Positions 7,339 through 13,230 of a stretch of 14,242 nt of DNA are shown here, piece by piece. A program made the position numbers and the translations under genes. The notes under the pieces were generated by a model. The model was not told the origin of the DNA, ran no database searches, and saw only the letters and a list, made by a program, of their open reading frames with translations. The first letter of the stretch is position 1. Every line of letters begins with the position of its first letter. The stretch is from positions 1 through 14,242 of the forward strand of contig DASQMI010000078.1 of assembly GCA_035645555.1 (NCBI GenBank), given 5' to 3'. Source of the stretch: Lysobacter_F sp035645555. Its GTDB lineage: Bacteria > Pseudomonadota > Gammaproteobacteria > Xanthomonadales > Xanthomonadaceae.

Positions 7339-7932
7339 CTAGCGGGCGGTGAAACGCATGCTGTCGAGCATGGCGTCGACCGCGGCGACGTCGCGGCCGT
7401 GGTAGTGCTCGCGCGGTGCCATCCACAGCAGCACCGTGAGCCGGCCGTTGCGCTCGGCGACCGCAGCGGTGCCGCGGTAGATCAGCCCCGAGGGGTTGGT
7501 GAGTTCGAGGTCGAAGCGCAGCCCATCGACGTTGCCGAACCGGTGCGGGCGCAGGTTGTCGGTCTGGATGCCGACCCAGTGCTGGTCCCGGAGCCCGTCC
7601 ACCACCAGCGCCTGCAGTTCGTCCAGGCGCATGCCGGCGCGGTACCACGGCCCGTCCGGCCGCGAGCGCCGCTCGCGCCCAAGCAGGAACACGTGCTCGC
7701 CGGGCCGCACGCCGGAAAAGATCGCCAGCCGGTTGAGCGGCGTGCCGTCGATGGTCCACACCTCGCTGCGGCGCAGCCGAATGCGCGCCCAGTCGAGCGA
7801 GGTGTCGAGCGTCATGTCGTACACCTTCACCGCGCCTGCGGTCTGCAGGCGGCCGCCAGGACCGCTGGCGCAGGCGACCAGCAGGGCGAGCGCGAGCAGC
7901 AGCAGGACAGGACGCAACGCACGCAGCGTCAT
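7339..7932 (-). CDS. Putative lipoprotein, function unknown
   Basis: I do not recognise a named family. The 197-residue product begins with a lipoprotein signal peptide: MTLRALRPVLLLLALALLVAC, with lipobox LVAC at 18-21. After lipidation at C21, residues S23 and G24 carry no Asp next to the Cys, so outer-membrane sorting is expected if Lol rules apply. The mature part looks like a single alpha/beta domain, with VYDMTLDTSLDWARIR (37-52), EVWTIDGTPLNRLAIFSGVRPGEHVFL (57-83), a Leu-rich helix (LDELQALVVDGL) and strands around RFDLELTNPSGLIYRGTAAVAERNGRLTVLLWMAP. It ends with AAVDAMLDSMRF, a helix like those closing small lipid-binding or PsbP-like folds; that is only an impression. Its ATG overlaps the stop of the M48 protease gene as ATGA, so it is very likely translated from the same message and works with the protease. 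Confidence 0.88.
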   Translation of the reverse strand: MTLRALRPVLLLLALALLVACASGPGGRLQTAGAVKVYDMTLDTSLDWARIRLRRSEVWTIDGTPLNRLAIFSGVRPGEHVFLLGRERRSRPDGPWYRAGMRLDELQALVVDGLRDQHWVGIQTDNLRPHRFGNVDGLRFDLELTNPSGLIYRGTAAVAERNGRLTVLLWMAPREHYHGRDVAAVDAMLDSMRFTAR

Positions 7933-9092
7933 CGGGTGCTCTCCAGTTGCGAGATGTAGTGCCGCACCAGTGCGGCGTCCTTGGCGTCGGGTGCGACGTC
8001 GAGATAGCGGCGCAGCGCCTGCGCGGCGGCGGCGCGGTCGCCCTGCTTCTGCAGTGCGAGCCCGTGCTCGCGCCAGGCCGCGGGCGGTGGGTCCGGCAGC
8101 GCGATCGCCTCCGCGTACAGCGCCGCGGCGCGCGCCAGGTCGTCGCCCTTGGCGCGGCGCCGATGCGCCTCGCCGAGGTAATAGGCGTACAGCGCGGTGA
8201 GCTCGCGCGGGGCGTCCTGCCTCAGTTCGCCGATCACCTGCACGGTGGTGTCGTAGGTGCGGCGCGACAGCTCGCCTTCCAGCCAGTGCTGCTGGAACGG
8301 CCGCATCGCCGCGCGGAACGCGTCCTGCTCGCGCCGGCCCTCGGTGCCGAGCGACACGGCCGCGGCGCGGATGTCCGCCACGCGCTCGTCGGTCTGCGGA
8401 TGGCTGGCGAACACCGCGCGGTTCTTGTGGGTGCGGTCGGCGCGTTCCTCGCGGCGCAGGCGCTCCCACAAGCGCACGCCCGCGTGCGGGTCGTAGCCGC
8501 CCGCGACCGCGGTCTGGAAACCGAGCCGGTCGGCCTCGCGCTCGTTGTCGCGCGACTGCTTGAACAGTCCGGACATGCCGGCGAGCAGCGCGAGGTCGCC
8601 GGCGATCGGCACGCCCGCGCCGAGCGTGACCAGCCCGATCGTGCTGAGCAGCGCGCTGGTGCGCTTGGCCGAGGTCCAGCCTTCGAGCGAATGCCGCGCC
8701 CTGTAATGGGCGAACTCGTGGCCGAGCACCACAGCGAGCTCGGCTTCGTCGCGCATGCGCAGCAGCGCGCCGGTGAACACCAGGGTCACGCCGTTGGGCG
8801 CCATCGACGCGTTGAAAACCGGCAGGTCGACGATGTACAGCCGCAGGTCCTTGCAGTACTCGCGAGTGACCTTGCACAGCACCTCGCGCACGTACGCGTT
8901 GAGCGAGGGGTCGCGAACGATATACGGCGACTGGCGGATCTCCTTCTCCGCCTGGTCCATGCCGTACCAGAGTTCGGCCTCGGTGGTGCCGGGTGCGGGC
9001 CGCTCGCCCGGGCGCAGATGCTCCGGCGGTGCGGCGTGCGCGCTGCCCAGGCCCAGCGCGATACACAGCAGCAGGGCGCCGAGGCGGCTCAT
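7929..9092 (-). CDS. Periplasmic M48-family zinc metalloprotease with TPR-like C-terminus
   Basis: M48 proteases of this kind (compare BepA/YfgC) degrade or help assemble misfolded outer-membrane proteins. The 387-residue product has a Sec signal peptide (MSRLGALLLCIALGLGSAHA, cleavage about 20/21). Its M48 domain is complete: the zinc site H125-E126-F-A-H129 in VVLGHEFAHYRARH, the third-ligand motif EREAD (E184, D188) and FASHPQTDERVADI with H231, which matches the histidine that gates the BepA active site. A hydrophobic stretch at 147-175 could dip into the membrane, as in relatives. C73 and C80 may form a disulfide. Residues about 296-387 are helical, Ala-rich and TPR-like (AALYAEAIALPDPPPAAWREHGLALQKQGD). 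ATG 9092 overlaps the upstream stop as ATGA, and its own stop overlaps the lipoprotein start the same way. Called BepA-like by domain plan; orthology is not shown. Confidence 0.93.
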   Translation of the reverse strand: MSRLGALLLCIALGLGSAHAAPPEHLRPGERPAPGTTEAELWYGMDQAEKEIRQSPYIVRDPSLNAYVREVLCKVTREYCKDLRLYIVDLPVFNASMAPNGVTLVFTGALLRMRDEAELAVVLGHEFAHYRARHSLEGWTSAKRTSALLSTIGLVTLGAGVPIAGDLALLAGMSGLFKQSRDNEREADRLGFQTAVAGGYDPHAGVRLWERLRREERADRTHKNRAVFASHPQTDERVADIRAAAVSLGTEGRREQDAFRAAMRPFQQHWLEGELSRRTYDTTVQVIGELRQDAPRELTALYAYYLGEAHRRRAKGDDLARAAALYAEAIALPDPPPAAWREHGLALQKQGDRAAAAQALRRYLDVAPDAKDAALVRHYISQLESTR

Positions 9093-9844
9093 AGCGGCAG
9101 CATCTGCAGGACCTGGCGCACCGCCTTGCGCGCGCCTTCCTCGTTGCGGAGGTCGCCGGACTGGTTGGCGATCAGGTTGTACCAGACCACCTTGCCGGTG
9201 CGCAGGTCGACCACCGTGGCCACGCCGAGCTGCACGCCGCCGCCGATGTCGAGCACGCCGCCCATCGCCGCGCCGAGCAGGAACCCGACCACCCGCAGCG
9301 CGGTACGGCCGCCGCTGGCGTAGCTGTCGCGCACGTAGACGAACATCGCGTAGTCGGCGCCGGTGGCCTCGCGCAGCGCGGCCACGCCGGGGCCGAGGCT
9401 CCAGTCCATGCGCGGCCGGCCGCGGGCATCGCGCTTGGTGGCGAGCTGGCTGCCGGGCTGCGAGTACTGGGTGATGCTCATCGCCACCGCCTCGTTGAGG
9501 CGCACCAGCTGGCCCAGTTGCGACGCCGGGTCGAGGTCGTCCGGCACGTCGTAGTCGGCCTTGAGTTCGATCGCCCGGCCGGCCAGCGCCTCCCGCACCG
9601 CCTGAGGGAGCAGCCGGCGTGCGGCGTCGGACCATTCCTTACGCGGTTCGTGCAGGCCACCGGCGGTGACCAGCGAAAGTTCGATGTCCGGCTCGACCAG
9701 CACGAGGCTGCCTTCGATCCGCACCACCTGGCCGCGTTCGTCGGTGGCGACCCGCGGCCGCGTCAGTGCCTGCGCGCTGGCCACCGCGAACAGGCCGCAC
9801 AGCACGCCGGCGAGCAGGCCGACGAGCAGGCGTCGCTTCTTCAC
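9089..9844 (-). CDS. Secreted protein of unknown function, first gene of the M48 protease operon
   Basis: I do not recognise a named family. The 251-residue product has a Sec signal peptide (MKKRRLLVGLLAGVLCGLFAVASAQA, cleavage about 26/27). The mature protein has an N-terminal strand-rich part (RVATDERGQVVRIEGSLVLVEPDIELSLVTAGG) and then a helical part with QAVREALAGRAIEL. The C-terminal half contains ATGADYAMFVYVRDSYAS (160-177), a Gly-rich hydrophobic segment VGFLLGAAMGGVLDIGGGVQLGVATVVDLRTGKVVWYN (186-223) and an end helix. The last part resembles the pattern seen in periplasmic proteins that report a status by reading DLRTGKVVW-like strands, but this is not a family call. The start is GTG 9844, supported by GGGGAGAA about 8 bases upstream and by the signal peptide; frames further upstream are spacer. 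Its TGA overlaps the ATG of the protease gene. The gene is divergent from the aminotransferase. Confidence 0.88.
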   Translation of the reverse strand: MKKRRLLVGLLAGVLCGLFAVASAQALTRPRVATDERGQVVRIEGSLVLVEPDIELSLVTAGGLHEPRKEWSDAARRLLPQAVREALAGRAIELKADYDVPDDLDPASQLGQLVRLNEAVAMSITQYSQPGSQLATKRDARGRPRMDWSLGPGVAALREATGADYAMFVYVRDSYASGGRTALRVVGFLLGAAMGGVLDIGGGVQLGVATVVDLRTGKVVWYNLIANQSGDLRNEEGARKAVRQVLQMLPL

Positions 9845-9914
9845 GAGCCGTTCTCCCCGTGGTGGTTCCTCGCCGCCGGCACGGGCGTGAGCCCGCCTGC
9901 GGTCCCCCGGCGGG

Positions 9915-9920
9915 TACAAT
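9915..9920 (+). promoter_or_regulatory. Probable -10 box of the aminotransferase promoter
   Basis: TACAAT matches the sigma-70 -10 consensus at five of six bases and lies 30 bases before the aminotransferase ATG, giving a leader of about 24 bases. It is the only AT-rich spot in the divergent spacer. No TTGACA-like -35 is seen 17 bases upstream. A 5-bp hairpin with a GTGA loop (9882-9895) lies just before it. Confidence 0.5.
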
Positions 9921-9950
9921 AGCGAGTCTCCCCCCAGGGTCCCAACTGCC

Positions 9951-11156
9951 ATGCCCCAGCTCGCAAGGCGCATCGGCCGCGCCAAACCCAGCGCCATCAT
10001 GCAGGTGGCCGAGAAGGCGAAGCGTCTGAAGGCCGAAGGTCGCGACATCATCAGTTTCTCGATCGGCGTGCCGAATTTCCTCCCCGGCGAGCATGTCTAC
10101 GCCGCGGCGCGCGACGCGCTCGCCAAGGACAGCGGCCATTACGGCAGCAACCGCGGTGCCGACGCGCTGCTGGACGCGTTCATCGAGCACATGGGCAAGA
10201 TCGGCATGACCGGCTACGGCCGGGTCAACGTCGCCACCGGCGTCGGCGCCAAGCACGTCATCTACAACCTCGCCGAAGCGCTGCTCGACGAGGGCGACAC
10301 CATCGCGTTCCCGACGCCGTACTGGACCAGCTATCTCGACATCGCCGAGATCGTCAACGCGAACGTCGACCTGCTGCCGTGCCCGCCCGAGCAGGACTAC
10401 AAGCTCACGCCCGCGCAGCTGGATGCGGCGCTGGCGAGGAAGCCGAAGGTGTTCCTGTTCAACAACCCGTCGAACCCGACCGGGATGGTGTACACGCGCG
10501 AGGAGATCGCCGCGCTCGCCGACGTGCTGGTGAAGTATCCCGACACCTGGGTGATCACCGACGACATCTACAACCGGATGGTGTTCGACGGCATCGGCTA
10601 CCACAACTTCGTGCAGGTCCGTGCGGAACTGCGCGACCGGGTGATCTTCCTCGACTCGCTGTCGAAGACCTACGGCATGCCGGGCTGGCGCGTCGGCTTC
10701 ATGGCCGGCCCCGAGCAGGTGGCGCAGGCGATCGTCACCATGAACTCCAACCACATCACCAGCGTGCCGGAAGTGACCACCGCGGCGGCGATCGCCGCGT
10801 TCACCGGCCCGCAGGACGTGCCGCTGCAGCGCTGCCAGGAGTTCCAGGCCAAGCGCGACCAGGTGATGGCGGCGCTGGCGCAGATTCCCGGCGTGCGCTG
10901 TCCGCGTCCGCAGGGCGCGTTCTACGTGTTCCCCGACGTCAGCGTGGCGTTCGGCAAGACCCACGCGCCGTCTGGCCTTGCGATCGGCACCGACGTGGAC
11001 TTCTGCAACGTTCTGCTGGAAACCAAGGGCGTGGCGTGCGTGCCCGGCTCCGCGTTCGGCGAACCGCGCGCGATCCGCATCAGCTACACCTGCCCGACGC
11101 CGCAGCTCGCGCCCGGCCTGCAGCGCATCCAGGACTTCTTCGCCGAGCTGCAGTGA
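9951..11156 (+). CDS. PLP-dependent aminotransferase, class I (aspartate aminotransferase-like)
   Basis: Fold-type I aminotransferases move an amino group between an amino acid and a 2-oxo acid. The 401-residue product shows the full set of cofactor residues. NNPSNPTG (171-178) contains the Asn that contacts PLP. ITDDIYNRM (202-210) has the ring-binding Asp and the Tyr. SLSKTYGMPGWRVG (236-249) has the Schiff-base lysine K239 and Arg 247. AIRISY has R376, which binds the substrate alpha-carboxylate. The N-terminal half has ISFSIGVPNF, matching the usual G-P-F substrate loop. ATG 9951 has a weak AGGGT site 10 bases upstream and a likely -10 box 30 bases upstream. Substrate is not certain: aspartate/oxaloacetate is favoured by subgroup look and by mdh next door, but tyrosine, alanine or another amino acid is possible, so I give no symbol. 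It is transcribed toward mdh, with a repeat-bearing 103-bp gap. Confidence 0.93.
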   Translation: MPQLARRIGRAKPSAIMQVAEKAKRLKAEGRDIISFSIGVPNFLPGEHVYAAARDALAKDSGHYGSNRGADALLDAFIEHMGKIGMTGYGRVNVATGVGAKHVIYNLAEALLDEGDTIAFPTPYWTSYLDIAEIVNANVDLLPCPPEQDYKLTPAQLDAALARKPKVFLFNNPSNPTGMVYTREEIAALADVLVKYPDTWVITDDIYNRMVFDGIGYHNFVQVRAELRDRVIFLDSLSKTYGMPGWRVGFMAGPEQVAQAIVTMNSNHITSVPEVTTAAAIAAFTGPQDVPLQRCQEFQAKRDQVMAALAQIPGVRCPRPQGAFYVFPDVSVAFGKTHAPSGLAIGTDVDFCNVLLETKGVACVPGSAFGEPRAIRISYTCPTPQLAPGLQRIQDFFAELQ

Positions 11157-11162
11157 TCCGAG

Positions 11163-11249
11163 ATTCGGGATTCGGGATTCGTCCAGGCGAGTTCCCGGTC
11201 CCGGTCCGGACCGCTTGTTCCGCATCCCCATCTCCAATCCCGAATCCCG
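11163..11249. repeat. GATTCGGGATTCGGG-type inverted repeat between aminotransferase and mdh
   Basis: The left part is a short tandem repeat of GATTCGG (11163-11181). CGGGATTCGGGATT (11166-11179) is the perfect reverse complement of AATCCCGAATCCCG (11236-11249), giving a 14-bp stem with a 56-base loop. Inside the loop is the perfect palindrome GGTCCGGACC (11203-11212). I recall this ATTCGGG motif as a common dispersed intergenic repeat in xanthomonads; copy number here is not testable from one window. The right arm ends on the first base of the GGAG (11249-11252) that serves as the mdh ribosome-binding site, so folding could affect mdh translation. No T-run follows, so it is not a plain terminator. 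Confidence 0.8.
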
Positions 11250-11259
11250 GAGTTTTCAG

Positions 11260-12246
11260 ATGAAGAAACCCGTCCGCGTCGCCGTCACCGGTGCTGCCGG
11301 CCAGATCGGCTACTCGCTGCTGTTCCGCATCGCCTCGGGCGAGATGCTCGGCAAGGACCAGCCGGTCATCCTGCAGATGCTGGAACTGCCGCTGGAGAAG
11401 GCGCAGGCCGCGCTGCGCGGCGTGATGATGGAGCTGGAGGACTGCGCGTTCCCGCTGCTCGCCGGCATGGTGGGCACCGACGATCCGCGCGTGGCGTTCA
11501 AGGACGCCGACGTGGCCCTGCTGGTCGGCGCCAAGCCGCGCGGCCCGGGCATGGAGCGCAAGGACCTGCTGCTGGAGAACGCCAAGATCTTCATCGAGCA
11601 GGGCCGCGCGCTGAACGAGGTGGCCTCGCGCGACGTCAAGGTGCTGGTGGTCGGCAATCCGGCCAACACGAATGCCTATATCGCGATGAAGTCGGCACCC
11701 GAGCTGCCGGCGAAGAACTTCACCGCGATGCTGCGCCTGGACCACAACCGTGCGCTGAGCCAGCTCGCCGCGAAGGCCAACGTGCCGGTCGGCGGGATCG
11801 AGAAGCTGATCGTGTGGGGCAACCACAGCCCGACGATGTATCCGGACTACCGCTTCGCCAGCGTCGACGGCAAGTCGCTGAAGGACGCGATCAACGACGC
11901 CGAGTGGAATGCGAACGTGTTCATCCCGACCGTCGGCAAGCGCGGCGCGGCAATCATCGAGGCGCGCGGACTGTCCTCGGCCGCGTCCGCCGCGAACGCC
12001 GCGATCGACCACATGCGCGACTGGGTGCTCGGCTCCAACGGCAAGTGGGTGACGATGGGCATCCCGTCCGACGGCAGCTACGGCATCCCGGAAGGCGTGA
12101 TGTACGGCTTCCCGGTGACCACCGCGAACGGCGAGTACACCCTGGTGCGCGACCTGCCGATCGACGACTTCAGCCGCGAGCGCATGAACAAGACGCTCGC
12201 CGAGCTGGAGGAAGAGCGCGCCGGCGTCGCCCACCTGCTGAGCTGA
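11260..12246 (+). CDS. mdh: Malate dehydrogenase (NAD-dependent)
   Basis: This TCA-cycle enzyme interconverts malate and oxaloacetate with NAD. The 328-residue product is of the group with cytosolic/bacterial-type Mdh. Motifs are: nucleotide-binding TGAAGQIGYSL (10-20), acidic E42 in MLELP (selects NAD over NADP), substrate-loop arginines R94 and R100 in KPRGPGMER, GNPANTN (132-138, N133), LRLDHNRA with D161 and R164, and catalytic H189 in WGNHSP. The C-terminus is complete, ending EEERAGVAHLLS. ATG 11260 has GGAG 8 bases upstream, and the next possible upstream frame is repeat sequence. It is preceded by the inverted repeat and followed by a terminator-like hairpin before prpB. It can supply oxaloacetate to PrpC and to the aminotransferase, which makes the gene neighbourhood metabolically coherent. 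Confidence 0.98.
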   Translation: MKKPVRVAVTGAAGQIGYSLLFRIASGEMLGKDQPVILQMLELPLEKAQAALRGVMMELEDCAFPLLAGMVGTDDPRVAFKDADVALLVGAKPRGPGMERKDLLLENAKIFIEQGRALNEVASRDVKVLVVGNPANTNAYIAMKSAPELPAKNFTAMLRLDHNRALSQLAAKANVPVGGIEKLIVWGNHSPTMYPDYRFASVDGKSLKDAINDAEWNANVFIPTVGKRGAAIIEARGLSSAASAANAAIDHMRDWVLGSNGKWVTMGIPSDGSYGIPEGVMYGFPVTTANGEYTLVRDLPIDDFSRERMNKTLAELEEERAGVAHLLS

Positions 12247-12253
12247 CGGACTT

Positions 12254-12288
12254 GGCGAAGGACGCGCCTGCCGCGTCCTTCGCCCTTT
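12254..12288 (+). terminator. Terminator-like hairpin between mdh and prpB
   Basis: GGCGAAGGACGCG (12254-12266) and CGCGTCCTTCGCC (12272-12284) form a perfect 13-bp stem with a 5-base CCTGC loop, followed by only CTTTGA. The stem is strong but the T-run is short, so it may stop only part of the transcripts or protect the mdh 3' end. It would make prpB expression partly independent of mdh. Confidence 0.7.
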
Positions 12289-12307
12289 GACGACGAGGAG
12301 CAACGCG

Positions 12308-13189
12308 ATGACGGCATCCGCGGGCATGCGGTTCCGCGAGGCGCTGGCGGCCGAGAAGCCGCTGCAGGTGATCGGCGCGATCAATGCCAACCACGCCCTG
12401 CTGGCCCAGCGCGCCGGCTACCGCGCGATCTATCTGTCCGGCGGCGGCGTGGCGGCCGGCTCGCTCGGCCTGCCGGACCTCGGCATCAGCACGCTCGAGG
12501 ACGTGCTGATCGACGTGCGCCGCATCACCGACGTGTGCGACCTGCCGCTGCTGGTGGACATCGACACCGGCTTCGGCCCGAGCGCGTTCAACATCGAGCG
12601 CACGGTGAAGTCGCTGATCAAGGCCGGTGCGGCGGCGTGCCACATCGAGGACCAGGTCGGCGCCAAGCGCTGCGGCCACCGCCCGGGCAAGGAAATCGTG
12701 TCGAAGGGCGAGATGGTCGACCGCGTCAAGGCGGCGGCGGACGCGAAGACCGATCCGGCGTTCTTCCTGATCGCGCGCACCGACGCGATCGCGGTGGAAG
12801 GCGTGGACGCGGCGCTCGAGCGCGCGCTGGCGTGCGTGGAGGCGGGTGCGGATGCGATCTTCGCCGAGGCCGCGTACGACCTCGACACCTACCGCCGCTT
12901 CGTCGAGACGGTGAAGGTGCCGGTGCTCGCCAACATCACCGAATTCGGCAAGACGCCGCTGTTCACCCGCGAGGAACTCGCGTCGGTGGGCGTGGCCATC
13001 CAGCTGTATCCGCTGTCCGCGTTCCGCGCGATGAACAAGGCTGCCGAGGCGGTGTACACCGCGATCCGCCGCGACGGCCACCAGAAGAACGTGCTCGATC
13101 TCATGCAGACCCGCGAGGAGCTGTACGAGCGCATCGGCTACCACGATTACGAGCGCAAGCTCGACGAACTGTTCAAGCAGAAGGGCTGA
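12308..13189 (+). CDS. prpB: 2-methylisocitrate lyase
   Basis: PrpB cleaves 2-methylisocitrate to pyruvate and succinate, the last step of the methylcitrate cycle that burns propionyl-CoA. The 293-residue product is of normal length for PrpB and has the isocitrate-lyase/PEP-mutase TIM-barrel signatures. AGYRAIYLSGGGVAAGSLGLPDLG is near the N-terminus. VDIDTGFG (83-90) carries D84 and D86, the Mg ligands. KRCGHRPGK (120-128) carries catalytic C122. RTDA is also present, and the C-terminal helices are complete. The PrpB hexamotif KRCGH, compared with KKCGH of long ICLs, and the length point to PrpB and not isocitrate lyase AceA. ATG 12308 is chosen because GAGGAG (12295-12300) lies 7 bases upstream; a TTG in frame at 12287 lies within the terminator flank. 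prpC begins 41 bases downstream. No regulator such as prpR lies before it. Confidence 0.96.
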   Translation: MTASAGMRFREALAAEKPLQVIGAINANHALLAQRAGYRAIYLSGGGVAAGSLGLPDLGISTLEDVLIDVRRITDVCDLPLLVDIDTGFGPSAFNIERTVKSLIKAGAAACHIEDQVGAKRCGHRPGKEIVSKGEMVDRVKAAADAKTDPAFFLIARTDAIAVEGVDAALERALACVEAGADAIFAEAAYDLDTYRRFVETVKVPVLANITEFGKTPLFTREELASVGVAIQLYPLSAFRAMNKAAEAVYTAIRRDGHQKNVLDLMQTREELYERIGYHDYERKLDELFKQKG

Positions 13190-13230
13190 GCGCGCCCGCG
13201 CGTGCCCGTCACGACAAGGAACCCAACGCC

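Noticed and set aside
7933..9066. 575-codon frame that would extend the lipoprotein upstream
   Set aside because: The upstream part is the out-of-frame shadow of the M48 protease. The lipobox signal peptide and the ATGA overlap place the real start at 7932.
9845..10051. Upstream extension of the secreted protein to a 320-residue product
   Set aside because: It would run into the aminotransferase gene and bury the signal peptide. GTG 9844 has a clear ribosome-binding site.
9639..11237. 532-codon open frame on the minus strand opposite the aminotransferase
   Set aside because: It is antisense to an intact, motif-complete gene and has biased composition. It also crosses the 5' end of the secreted-protein gene in another frame.
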